Source: Branchiostoma floridae
Lineage: Eukaryota; Chordata; Leptocardii; Amphioxiformes; Branchiostomatidae
Direction of reading: 5' to 3'
Assembly: GCF_000003815.2 (NCBI RefSeq)
Contig: NC_049987.1
Coordinates: forward strand, 13,480,180 to 13,544,179
Length of the DNA stretch: 64,000 nucleotides
The translations under genes and the position numbers were made by a program. Below, piece after piece: positions 1 through 12,400 of the stretch (positions are counted from its first letter, which is position 1; every line of letters starts with the position of its first letter). The notes beneath the pieces were generated by a model. It was not told the DNA's origin and searched no databases. It worked only from the letters and a program-made list of their open reading frames with translations.

Positions 1-310
1 CACCGATGCAAGAAAACATAAAGTAAAGTAATGCACACATAAGTATACGTCAGAAAAATATGCAACAATTTTTCGAAACCTCTGAACTATGTTGGCAGTT
101 TTTGCTCACATACTTTATCTTCACCTCAGACTGTGTAAGAGGTGCAATTGACTCGTGTCCATACCCCCACTGGTGTCCAATGTAGCATTAAAATTACAAC
201 AGCTCTCCGTAAGAGTTGTGACCATACAAACCTCTTAGAATTATTTAGTTTAAGGTTACCGTAGGCTACCTAACTTCAGGCAAAAGTCCAGCTTCTAGGT
301 ATACTAGCCA
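1..310. other. Non-coding sequence at window start
   Basis: I see no coding signal in this stretch. It is AT-rich and runs directly into the decayed LINE fragment, so part of it may be older LINE sequence that can no longer be recognised. Confidence 0.4.
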
Positions 311-815
311 TTGTGTTGGAGCTTTGGTAGGCTAAGAAAAACAGTATGGAACTGCAAGAGTTTCAGTAGATGTCTTAAAATGCGTCTTTTCCGAGCACTC
401 ATACTACCAATTGCCACTTATGCATGTGAAACTTGGACTCTAAAAAAGTCTGATGAGTCTCTCCTGTTGGCTTTCGAGATGAGATGCGATCCTCAGTGTT
501 TCACTTCGCCACCGAATTCCGAATGTGGAAATAAGAGCGAGACTGGGTATAGAAAATACCATTATCGATTCCATCAGACTCAGAAGACTAAGGTGGTTTG
601 GTCACGTTGTGAGAAGACCACCACACACACTTGTCAACAAAGCATACTATCAACATTTCCAAAAGCCCAGGCCACGGGGGAGACCCCCGAAACGATGGAG
701 AGACCAGATTGAAAAGGACATCGGGCAAAGTATTAAGTTGGCGGAAAGGAGTGCGGCGAATCGTGCAGTCTGGAGAAATATCACGGAGGGAGCAAGGGGC
801 CAGTCACTGGCCTAG
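311..815 (+). pseudogene. Decayed non-LTR retrotransposon (LINE) reverse-transcriptase C-terminal fragment
   Basis: Two overlapping reading frames carry one protein. The first gives LFRALILPIATYACETWTL, the end of a LINE reverse-transcriptase domain. The second continues with LRRLRWFGHVVRRP and PRGRPPKRWRDQIEKD, the usual C-terminal tail of endonuclease/reverse-transcriptase polyproteins of RTE-like LINEs. The switch between frames near 490-525 marks a frameshift. No endonuclease domain and no catalytic FADD box lie upstream, so this is a 5'-truncated dead copy. The frame stops at about 813-815, followed by a short GGTAG-rich stretch that may be the 3' tail. The clade is a guess from the tail motif; the LINE identity is firm. 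Confidence 0.8.
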
Positions 816-1449
816 GCACTTAGGTAGGTAGGGTAGGGTGTTGGAGCTACGTCCTTGTGAGTGATTTATTGCACTCTACAGGACATCTATGTTATCTGTC
901 CACATGCAGTGTGTGTGGTGGTGCTGTTTCAGGGGCAGACGTGACTTAACCAAGAAATTGCTTACCTTGGCCTGGCGGCCTTTAACACAGGCCATTTGTC
1001 TTTATTGACTCTTGTCCCAGTTTTGTCTATATCACTAGATCCGTACGATACATTGTATTCCTTGTACAAGTAGAGAATATACTCTAACCGCTTTTAGCAG
1101 TGAACCATAACACATATTGTGCTGACATTGCAACAAAAAGATTGAAGCTCTTAAGGAACCCTGAAGTGTTTAATGATTCTCTTCAGATGGCTTGACACTT
1201 CGTGACCAAACTTCCCTTTGATCCACTCTGGTACCCTGATTGCCCCAGTTATGTCTAACCCAACTGTCCACCATCATATTTTCTTGACTGCACTAAAACC
1301 TATATATATGTCACGACTGCCTACAGAGTCAAATTGGATGAAAAATTGTTTCATACTCATACAGAAACAACACAGTCATGATGGCTATTATAATCAATAG
1401 ATAAAGCCATTTTCTACATTTTGAACAATAGAAATTTAGTGCCCTATAC
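816..1449. other. Non-coding sequence after the LINE remnant
   Basis: No exon or structured repeat was recognised. It lies upstream of, or in an early intron of, the CHAF1B gene. The missing first CHAF1B coding exon was looked for here and not found. Confidence 0.3.
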
Positions 1450-1591
1450 TACTGTAAATGCATTTGCGTTCGCAGGGATTTAACGATTTTTTCGCGATAG
1501 TAGGAAGATGGATCGTCTGCGGCTTGCGGAAAACTACCACCACGAATACAGTAAACATAAAACCACGGCGAAAATTTCTGCATTTACAATA
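1450..1591. mobile_element. MITE-like element, TACTGTAAATGC family, copy 1
   Basis: The left end is TACTGTAAATGC (1450-1461) and the right end is GCATTTACA followed by ATA (1580-1591), an imperfect inverted repeat. Inside are TTCGC and CGGCGAAAA motifs typical of a folded-back short DNA transposon. There is no coding capacity. A second copy with perfect 12-bp ends lies at 7050-7270. Confidence 0.55.
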
Positions 1592-1599
1592 TAGTTTTT

Positions 1600-1720
1600 G
1601 TACCACTGTATATGGTGTCCATATTCTCTGTAATGTCCATACCCCTGCATTCTGCAGCCCTTATAGTGTCCATACCCCTTGTAGTGTTTGAACCCTTTAA
1701 AGTGTCTGTACCCCCTAGGT
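1600..1720 (+). repeat. Short degenerate tandem repeat (GTGTCCATACCC-like)
   Basis: A unit of about 20 bases resembling AGTGTCCATACCCCTTGT recurs four to five times with variation. It gives rise to a spurious open frame. A related phrase, TGTCCATACCCCC, occurs at 157-170. Confidence 0.45.
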
Positions 1721-2148
1721 TGAGATGGGTATTTGCGGACAACTTTCCCAAATTACAAGAAGAAAATTCTGAGTCTCTTGTCAGCTATTTCAGGCACATA
1801 ACATCATTTGTTGTCAGGAGTCTGAACATTTGCCTTAATCCCACAAAATCCCTATGATAACAGACCAACCTCCTCTGTTACACCTTGAGTACAAGTTTGT
1901 CCCAGATTTGTCACAAGCTAATGCCTTTATACTCCATAACGGCTGAGTACACCAATAGTGGGCAGAGTGAATGTCACCTTTGGGAACAGTTAATTTACTG
2001 CCCTTGTAGGGGAAGATATTGAGTCACTGGGCTCGTATTGGCAAGTTGCACAATGGGCACTCAAGGTGCAGATACATGTATGGTTCAATCTGCATGATAA
2101 ACCTTTGAGAAAAGGCCATGAAGGATGATGAATGCACTACAGCTATAT

Positions 2149-2320
2149 GCAGAGCTTGAAATACTTAATTTTTTTTTATTTCTCTAATTTTTAATTTGTG
2201 ATAGTAGTCAGCTCCAGCCTCTTTTAGCTTGAGGGTTTGCTAAGTTGTTTGAATTTTTTTTGTTAAATTTCTTTTTTTTTCTGTAAATTGTTGATAGCAG
2301 CTGTGTATTTCAAGCCCTGC
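2149..2320. mobile_element. 172-bp TIR element, ends GCAGRGCTTGAAATAC
   Basis: The left end GCAGAGCTTGAAATAC (2149-2164) matches the reverse complement of the right end (2305-2320) at 15 of 16 positions. The interior is T-rich and non-coding. The ends resemble those of the larger element at 30924-31586, so the two may belong to one family. Confidence 0.6.
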
Positions 2321-3839
2321 AATATGAAACTGTGATCAATGTTTGCCTGTAGACTTAGGATTTATATCTCCAAGCTACCTCTTCTTATCTTGTTTCAAGT
2401 TTGTTGCAATTAATCTTTGTTTGATGTGTAAGGCCCACAGCTTATTACATGTATGTTAGAAGAGACACTTTCAAGCTTGAAAATTAGATTGGTATTGATG
2501 CTAGCTTTTTATATGGACTTTTCTGTTGAAAATGCTAGCCTGTCTGTAACATATGGTGATTTAGCTGTATGCCTTTGTATATATTGAATTTGTGTGACAG
2601 AAATATCTGCAACAGTACTTTTATCTAACAGCTGGTACTGAATAGCCTTCCAATGTGTTGTGCCATATGTTGATGGCATCAATACATTGAAACATAACTA
2701 TTGAGGTTTGATGACATATATGTGTAGCATTAGTGTTGTCATTTTTTTTAGGTTCTTGGCCTTTTTGCTTGTTTCCTGTTGGCCCGGGTTCAAATTTGTT
2801 CCCAAAGGATGAGTTGGCCAGGGTCCAAGTTTGTTCCTGTAGGCATGCAGGAATTGATTGTTGCTGCTCATCAACTCAGAAACCTTAGGATGGCATGTGA
2901 GAGTGGAGCATATGATTGTCTGAAATGGTTTTGTTTATTTTGTAAAGAAAACAAAAAACTTCACAGTTGTATGAAACATTGATATCTCGTTTTAAATTTG
3001 ATTTCTTTTGTTTCTATTGTCGTATATTTAATACTTTTCAGTGTACCAAGTCTACTCATTTGGAAAGAATATGTGTATCAAGTCTGTCACTTTATAAATG
3101 TTCACAATAAAGTAACTTTACTTGAGCCATTTTCCCTGAGGCATGCCAAAGTTTCTGTAGAAATTGTAAAAGTGTTGGACAATCTCTTTTAGTTCAGTTC
3201 AGTTCATCCTCATTGTACAAGATGCCACAGAATCGCTACTGGTCTAGACATCTCTGTCTAGCATGGCGGCTAGCAGGTCTTAAAGAACACTGAATCTAGG
3301 TCACCTGCATATCATTTCTTTTGGAACAGGAGGGCCTAATGAACACAGGTCTTATCTCCTAAAGCTGGCTTACTATCAGCACTAGATAGATGTCACTAAA
3401 GGTCATTAAACAACTTGTCCCACTTTGTTAAGGCTAATATCTGCCTAACTACCAAAACAACTGGGGTGTTCCAGCAAGAGGAAAATACATTATATTATGC
3501 CTATATATTATGATATTTATTGATCCATCCAGTGGTGGGAAATACACATTCTACCTTGCACAACATTACATCTATGTAAAGACCACCTTGCTATGGCTAT
3601 CTAGGTTGCCTTGAAATTTTCTTTTTTGATGGCTTGTATGTCTTCCAAATAGAAGTTTTTCCTAGTAGAACCTCTGTTATATCACAGAGGAACTCGACCA
3701 TGTCAAAGTTCACCCTTGTTATTCTCACAACGTACCTACTGATTTTCAAATAGATGTTGCCTGGAAAGTAATTACTACAATGATTTGAAATTTGGAGGAT
3801 ATTGATAAAAGGCTTCAAACTACAAAGTTGTGCCTCAAA
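2321..3839. other. Non-coding, AT-rich
   Basis: Nothing coding could be supported. Around 2780-2850 the phrase GGCCMRGKTYCAARTTTGTTCC occurs twice in slightly different form, a small local duplication. No CHAF1B 5' exon was recognised. Confidence 0.3.
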
Positions 3840-3896
3840 ATTTGAGTTATGCTTATAATTTCTGGGTGAGACCAACAACTTATTGAACACCCCTCG
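3840..3896 (-). mobile_element. Terminal fragment of a mariner-like element
   Basis: Read on the minus strand from 3898, the sequence begins TACGAGGGGTGTTCAATAAG. This is the characteristic terminus of one mariner group and nearly matches the TIR of the element at 63151-63728 (CGAGGGGCGTTCAATAAG). No matching opposite end was found between 3200 and 3840. It looks like a solo end or heavily decayed copy, with inner limit uncertain. Confidence 0.45.
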
Positions 3897-5389
3897 TACA
3901 TGTATGTATTTTGACAAAAAATGCCACACAACTGATGTTGTCAAGCAGACCCCGTCTTAATGGCCTGGAGGTCTTTCCAGTGCAATTTTATTAATCTGAT
4001 TTGGGTCTTTGTGGCAAAAGGTTGCACTAGCTTCTTTTCAAAGGTTACATGAATGTATGAATAATTCATATATATGAAGAGAATTACAGGAGAAATTACA
4101 GATTTTTCTTTGCTCATATGAAGTATCCCAAAATATTCAACTTTGAGTTACCTTGGATATGTCTTAATCGATGCTTTCTCTACTAAGTATAGTAGCCAAG
4201 AATATTGTTACAAAATCGTGAGCCATATAAAACAAGAGGCCATGATAATAAGAGAAGAGATATCTCAAGCTGTTAACCAATAATTTTGGTGCTGGTATCG
4301 TCACACACAAACACAACAAATTTTTTGCTGAAAAATATTCAGATTCAGTTCACCCACCAAGTCTGAAATGTGTATAACTTTTCCGATGGACAAGTTAACG
4401 TAGTTTGGAAAGAAAAAGCCAGAGCCTGACAGAGAGTGACCTGATATATCCCATTTCCGTAATCCTCTTATTGGCCAAGCGCTGATTTCATTTGTTTCCC
4501 TTTCGGTCCAGATCTTTGTTGTAAGTCCGTGAGAGCCTGTGATGCATGACCGGTTTGGTAATGGCCCGGCAAAATCCTGATAACGGGATTTGGGAAATGT
4601 CGGCAACATTTCATGTATCCTAGAGGTCATAGGGGTCAAGCAGTTATTTGGCTGTTACGACGTCATTTTTACTTCTTGGGTGATATTCTTTGTAGATTGT
4701 GCTATTCCTAAAGGCTGGCCAGTACATTAACTTCAAATATTGTTACCAGCATCCAGAGGTTCTTGTATAAATCTATTTATACTTTTGCTGCTATTATGTT
4801 ACAATTTACAAGTATTCAAATTATGTTTTTGATGAAAAAAATATTTGATTCGTCGATCTACATGTAGGTCAATTTGCCCATACGTCTTCCAGTTCACTAG
4901 TTGATGTAATTTTGTTAGATAAGAACTGTGATGGTCAGTTGAATAATCTTTGTACTAGTACTTTAACTGCCATCATTTCACAATTCAACAGTTTTCAGTA
5001 TTCTAATACATTGTACATGTAAGTCCCTTATAGCCATATCCCCATTATACTATCTATACCTAAACAGAGGTTGGTATGCATGCCAGTTTTCCTCCAAAGG
5101 GTTTGAGTAAAGGCTCATATCTTATTAACATACAGATGCCTTGTGTATCCAGGTATTGGCCTTGCAAAGCTGTCTTGACCTACTCCTCTTAAATGCATTA
5201 CTGCCCTCAGGCACAGAGCCAATCATTAAATGCTAGGAAAATAAGGTAGTAGTTTCATTGAACTGAGGAAATCCATGTACTTTGTGTACTCATTTCTGTT
5301 GGAGAGTGTATTCTTGCCACAAGTATGTTTCTCATTTCTTTCACTAAAATCTACAATGTACAATGCAGAGATAAACTTACAGATTCTAA
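3897..5389. other. Non-coding sequence
   Basis: No gene is recognised. The stretch has short open frames on the minus strand (for example 4301-4639) without family resemblance, low-complexity motifs or splice context. Confidence 0.3.
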
Positions 5390-5960
5390 AGAACATTCTT
5401 TTAAAAACACAACTTTGGCCTAAAAGAATTCATGGTGCTTGTAGTGAAAAACAAGGACTGTAATGATTCTGGGCATGAGAATCAATTTTCAGCACCTCTC
5501 CATGGTGCTGATTCATAGACAATTGTGCCCTCTCTGACAATCAGTAGATGGAACCATATTCTTGCCGACTACACCTTCTTCTTGAGGTTCTTTTAAAACA
5601 CTACTATAACCCCCAATGAAGACAGCACACTAGTAGTACAAAACAAGAACTGTAATGTTTCCTGGCCAGAGGAGTCCATTAGCAGCTGTGGTTCTGATTC
5701 ATTTACTTTTGTACACTTTCTGACAGTCAATAGTTGGAACCATATTCTTGCTGACTTAACCTTCTTCTTGATGTTCTTTTAAAACATTACCCTGGACCCA
5801 AAGAAGTCATCACGCTAGTGGTGAGAAACAAGAACTGTAATGATTCCTGGCCAGAGGAGTCCATTATCAGTAACTGCCCTTGGTGCTGATTCATAGACTG
5901 TTGTACACTTTCTGACAGTCAGTAGATGGAACCATATTCTTGCTGACTTCTTGTTGATGT
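5390..5960 (+). repeat. Tandem array of a ~190-bp unit, about three copies
   Basis: The phrase AACAAGRACTGTAATG begins at about 5449, 5641 and 5826, spacings of 192 and 185 bases. Each unit also carries GGTGCTGATTCATAGAC-like and GGAACCATATTCTTGC phrases, then TTCTTTTAAAACA. The first unit is preceded by a partial copy from about 5390. No coding capacity is seen. It lies about 350 bases before the first visible CHAF1B exon. Confidence 0.75.
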
Positions 5961-6305
5961 AGGAGGCCATATGAAATATTGTGATGCACTAGCCCTTGAT
6001 GCCATATCCCCATATTCCCTCCACCTGGAAGGAGGTGTTCATTTGTTGCTAGCTATTTGTCCAGAATGTTGATGAGCAAAGTGTTGGCATCTGTGTCCAA
6101 CCTACCCCCAATCTCTCTCCCTACCTCCCAGTGATGACAACACATTTACTTAGTCAGCTTTGGCAACAAATGACTACAAAGAAAAGCATATAACAGAGGA
6201 AGTCAACGACAGTCTACCTCAGTGTGTGCACTGAAATGTGGTGATGTCGATGATGATGATGGTAACTAATTACTTAACATTGGGAAACTTTGATGTACCT
6301 TCCAG

Positions 6306-6411
6306 CTGTGGGAGGTGAAGAGGGATGAGGAGGGGCGTGGCTATGTGGAGTTCCTCGCTAATCTCATCAGGCACTCACGACCAGTCAACGTGGTCCGCTT
6401 CTGCCCCACAG
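6306..6411 (+). CDS. CHAF1B: CHAF1B exon (first visible)
   Basis: The acceptor TTCCAG precedes CTG TGG GAG; the donor is ACAG|GTCAGT. It encodes [20 protein letters not shown] and then [15 protein letters not shown], corresponding to the human segment from the end of blade 1 to the start of blade 2. It ends in phase 1. Confidence 0.92.
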
Positions 6412-9400
6412 GTCAGTACCCTTTACACTATCACTCTAGATGTCTTATTACCTCCGTTAAAATGGGGCATTGTTTTTTGTGTGTTTATTTGATAACCTCA
6501 AAGTGTCAAAATAAGATGAAAAGTAGAAAACAGCAACATGCGGAGCCTGGTAGAGGCTACCTGTGCCCGTCAGATAGAGAAGAAGTATTTTTTCTGAAAA
6601 GTGTATGAAGGAATATCACAATGTCATAGTCGGATAAAATTGACAAAACAAAAATACATCTACATGTATGTTTCCACAATGCTAGTCCTATTCTTAGACC
6701 ATGAACAGGTAATGTTAAATCCAGAAATCCCATACCCAGTGTTTCTCACAACAGATTGCTGTGGCGTGCTTCTCTGTGAAACCACAGACTCAATTTCATC
6801 AGGAGACCTACTGTTACTATCATACAATATAGCAGACCTAATGTGAGCCCCCGGACAGGTTGTTCATGCAATTAACTACTCCCCGCAGCCATATACCCCG
6901 CATGATGCACGGGATCCTACTTGTGACATTTCCACATAATGAGGTTATGGCATTTTGTCTGGCCTCCTAGCAACACGGGTGTCATGTTATCAACAGCATC
7001 AAGACACATCATTAACTGGGTATTGCTGTGATCTTTCTTCAGGGAGACATACTGTAAATGCAGAAACTTTTACGATGGTTAATGTTCGGGGTTTTCAAAG
7101 TGGCCGCTTCACCATGAACTTAAGTAAGTTAAAACCATCGCAAACATTTCCCATGGCAGTAAGAGACAAAAGTGCATGGTGCTACTGCGAACTGAAAACC
7201 ACAGCGAAAAGTCCTTTTTTTCTTTCCACCATAAAATTAAATCCATGCAAACTTAAATGCATTTACAGTACAACGTGTTCTTTGTTATTCCCCAGGGAAA
7301 CCTAAGATGGGAATTAGGCATCCTTGAGGGTATCAAAAGAGCTTTGATTTAGAATATGCATCTGTAGGACTGATCGTGTTTCGCATTGTTTTGAAACCAT
7401 AGTATAGTAACACTACTGTTACTTGTTAGTATACAGGGATAGTTGAGTTTCATCGTTGTGTGTTGTAATCAGTTTGTGCATTAAGTAAATGACCAGCTGA
7501 GGTTCTGCTGTCTACCTACATGTAACAACAGCTGCTACCATAGAATGAATAAGCTTTTATGTTTGCTTTGAAACACAAGGCCAATGCTACTGTAAGCACT
7601 GTTATCAGCTTTTAGCATAGTACTTTTAATTATTGTTATTGCTACTGTAAGTGTTGAAATAGTTGAAGTTAGTTTCTTTTCTACTGCAAAATAAATCATT
7701 ATACAGCATATATGTGAATCATAAATACCTCCTGATCTCCACTCCTTACACAAAATTAAGTCCATGTGAAAATAAATGAATTTATGGTATCTGTCTTACA
7801 GCACAGGCACAGTTCATAAATCTACAGAAGAATGGGAACTTGGCTATAGATAGATACTGCTTCATTATACACCCTAGTCATGGTAGACATACTTTTGCTT
7901 AGCAATAAGACAGCCGAGGCTCAGAGCATACCTGTTGCTAAGCCGTGAAGTAAGATTGATATTGTGATGGTGGGCCATAAAACATGTGGTCACAAAGAAA
8001 ATGGTACCCTTCATATGATGTTATTTCCATACATGTATGCAATTACAGCTATTTCCACATGTATAGGTACCATGGACATGGTAGTTAAGTTTACGATAGG
8101 GAGAGGGATGGGAACTTTATGGCACAATTACATTCACGTCGAGAAGTTACAGTAAAGAGCACTATTCTTGCGACATAAGATAAGATAAGATGTTGAATAG
8201 GTGAACATTTTACTCTGTTTTATGCATGAATAGCAAAACTATTTTCTAAAGAACAATGATGGTATCTTCACTTGCTGAAATGCTCTTACATAATTTAGTA
8301 TTCATTGTGATGGTATATTTTTATAATGCCATTTTTAATGTCTGCCTCTTTTCATGCAGGTAACATTTTGGCATCAGCAGGAGATGGTGAGTATGATAAA
8401 ATTTTTATTGTTTGTTTCTTAACGTTTTTTTTTTTATGAACTCTGATCCACTAACGTTGACTCAGTAGTATTCAAGGGTCATGTACCCATGCTTTAGTGA
8501 TACATTGGGATTGATTCGATGTTGGACTGTGAGAGTAGAGAAGAACAAATTTGCACCAGAAAACTGAATTAGTTGATGAAAGTAGAAAGATGACACAAAA
8601 AAAAGATATTCACAAGCCTTAAGAACCAACATCTTCCTACAATCCTCCATGATCCTCCTTGACTCAATCAGCTGTTTTTGATAGGTTTCATATGTTGATT
8701 GGGAACAAAACATGGTGTTCAAGTATATATAATAATAATTATAATAATAATGTTTTATTCAGTAAGGAATACGCGGGTGCCAAATTACACCCAAATTTCA
8801 TCCTTATCACAAAGCTTGACATACAAGTAACAACAAGACTTTGATGAACTTGAGTGACACATTACTTTTACTCTTCCCAGAATCTGTAATTTTCCTGTGG
8901 CGTCAGAAGGAACAAGATGACGGCTGTAACCCCTTCCGAGACGATGAGGAGGAATCTGAGAACAAGGAGTTCTGGACCTGCTACAAGATGCTGAGGTTCA
9001 CTTTCTTTTTGACTCTTTCATATGCTTATGAAAAATAATCTTGGGATTAATTATCACTGTAACTGCATAAGACAGAAGACCTTAAAGAAGGCACCACATA
9101 TCTTGAAAGAAACCTAGCTGGCTTGATTTAGAAATATGGCTTAAGCTTGCAGCAGTAGCATAGTAGTTATAGTACATTGTAGTAGTAGTAGTATCCAGTA
9201 TTTGATTATAATGCTGCTGGGATCCCTGACACAGGGGTAGGCAGCACACCACGCTTCCAAGCGGCTCTGTCCAGCGGGTTCATCCTACTTGACCTGCACA
9301 TTTTGATGTCTCTCCTAACACATTCCATCCAGGATTTCCTTGGTATACCATGACCTCTGTTGCCTGTCAATTTCAACTTTGTAATGGCGTTGATGCAGTT

Positions 9401-12400
9401 ACTGGATCTTTCAATATGTGTGTATCACCTGAAATGGCAGGACGGCAACACCCCAGCAGCAGAAGGTTAAAACTGTTTGTTTTGTTCTATTGTTGTTTTT
9501 CTGCAGAGGTCACCTGGAGGACATCTATGACCTGTCGTGGTCCCGTGATGGAACCTGTATTGCCTCTGCCTCTGTGGACAACAGTGCCATCCTGTGGAAC
9601 ATAGAGCGGGGTAAGTCTTGCTATGCTTCCTTATGTTCATCCAATATATAAGTTTTTCCTTGCTTTCAAAGATGGCAACAGTTATCAAAAGTTCGACATT
9701 TCAACATGTCCATGATGAGATTTTTTTTTAATTTGTCATTTTTCAAAACATTTTCATGTAGATTACGACATGATGCTGCAACCTTCAAAAGATCTCACAG
9801 TACTTGCTTGATTTATGGCTATTTACTACATAGTTTCACGTTGTTTCTCTTTGGTCCTAGGCGAAAAGCTTGCCATTTTCAGCGAACACAAAAGCTTTGT
9901 CCAGGGTGTGGCGTGGGACCCATGTAACCAGTTTGTAGCTACCCTCAGCACAGACAGGTAAGTGATCTACTGACAGAATGTTCTCTTTTCATTCATGTGA
10001 GTGTTCTGACAATGTTACCTATATCGATAAGCCAATAAAATCCTTAAGATGCTTGAAATGTAATACAAAGAGCTGGTTTTAGTCGATAAGTGTTCAAGGA
10101 TAAAAAGGAAGTAGACGAAAAAGAATACAGCATAGTAAAAAAAAATATGTTGCTGCCATGTTATTTCTTTTAGGATTTGTCGTGTTTACAACATCAACAC
10201 CAAGAAAGTAGTCCACCGGATTTCCAAGTTTGTCACCAACATTCCACAGCCAGATGGCACAGTAAGTACAGTGCTGTATTGCCCCCTACTGACATGTGGC
10301 GGAACTGCAGTCATTACTGCAATCGTCAAAATGCATGTTGTATATGTGTGTATGTATGTATGTTGGCCAAAATTAGAGGAAGGACCTTTTTGGTGAAAGT
10401 TAAATTCTGGACCAAAGTACTGCTGGTCATTAGTAGAATATACATGTAATGGTAGTTCACCTTTATCCGCAGTGTAACCTATATCCGCTGATTTTAAAAA
10501 CGACGTACGGTGGTTTTAAACTGCAATATTTTGAAATTGATAAATTAATAAACAAATAACTGAAACTGATACAACAATGGATGTACAGGTTACTCCAATA
10601 TCTGAAAATATTGCAATATGATATAGCAGGGGATATAGGTTACCCCGCAAATAAAGGTCAACTAACATTAGTACAAGAATTCAATATGGTTTTGATAGCT
10701 TTACTACTGTCAGTCCACATGTTAATTTTGACTATTGGTGTATTGGGTAAGTAAACTCGGCACAAAAAGTTTGGAATATCAACTTTGGCTGGTCATATTT
10801 CCATTGTTTCTGCATCAATTTCAATGTGTTATATATCAATAGAAAGCGTGTATGATTTCTTTCACATGGTATCAAAATTTTTATGATTATAAATTTGTGG
10901 AACGAGCAACAGGGCTGCTTACGTCAGTGGGTCACGAAAAAAAAGTGCCCAAATTTCCCTTCTTGTGTTAAATACTGTATCATACTGTTGATATGGGTGC
11001 GGGTGTCAAGGGTTCAATCTATCCATTTTCACATAATCTNNNNNNNNNNNNNNNNNNNNNNNNNNNNNNNNNNNNNNNNNNNNNNNNNNNNNNNNNNNNN
11101 NNNNNNNNNNNNNNNNNNNNNNNNNNNNNNNNNNNNNNNATGACGACTCCATGGGCTCATTTGTACGCCGTCTGACGTTCACGCCCGACGGAGAGCTGAT
11201 GCTCACGCCTGCAGGATGTGTGGAGATGGACGACAAAACTGTCAACAGCAGCTACATCTTCACACGGACGTCCCTGTCAAAGTCAGCTCTAGTTGCTTTC
11301 ATTTCTTTCAGTTATAGCTAGCACATTTTAGCATAATGGCCCATTTGCAACCACCACACTAAATGAGGACCACTTGGCCAATTTTCAACTAGCCTCATGG
11401 TATTTTGCAAGTACTTACTTGTGAAACAGTGTTTGATCAAAGATGAAAGCTATTGATATGACCCTCTAGACTGACAAAAAGATCCTTCAAGTTACAATGT
11501 ACAACTTACGAGTCACCAGGTGTTACAAGAACTAGTTCCCCCCATGGGTACAGCTTTTTACTTCACATTTTCAAAATCTCGTCAGTGCAGGAAAGCCAAG
11601 ACCCCCCTCTACACCATCTCTCCAATTGGTCGCTTAGCTTCCTTACCATTACCATTAGCCTGAAATAAAATCCTGGCTAGAACCCTGTCTAGGCCCTTCA
11701 AATTTAGTGTCTTGGTTCTTGTATTTTACAATGCTTGCTAAAAGTAATGAAAGGTCATTTTCCTCCCTCCTCAGGCCTGTTGCCCATCTTCCAGGCCCAC
11801 AGAAGCCCACTGTGGCCATACGCTGCTGTCCCGTGTACTTCGAGCTCAGAAAAGCCAAGAATGGGGAATCAGGTTCGTTTTGTACCTTTAATGTATCTAT
11901 TTGAGTATGTTACTCCCTGAGCTTTTGTCGGCTTTGTTATGAGCACCATCTAGCAACAGTTTTCAGTACTGCAAGGCAGTTATCACAAAGTGACTTAGTG
12001 AATGTATTTGCATTGATGTGCACTTTTGTGGACAGAAAATGTTGCTCATGCAATGTCACATAATGAAGGGTCTACTAAGTTATCCTTGCTTTACTGAAAA
12101 TTGACCTTGCATCACATGACCTGTGTCGTAGATGGCGAGTTGACCAAACCGCTCTTCGATCTCCCGTACCGTATCGTGTTTGCCGTGGCGACAGAGGACT
12201 CAGTGCTTTTTTACGACACCCAGCAGACCATACCGTTTGCACTGATCTCCAACATCCATTACCACAGGCTGAGTGATCTTGCTTGGTGAGTGTCGGGGTC
12301 ATATTTGATAGCCTCTTGGGACATAGAACATATTTGACTGTTGTAGAATTTTGAGGGTACATGTATTGACATATAGTTGTAGTCCATGTACAAATGATAG

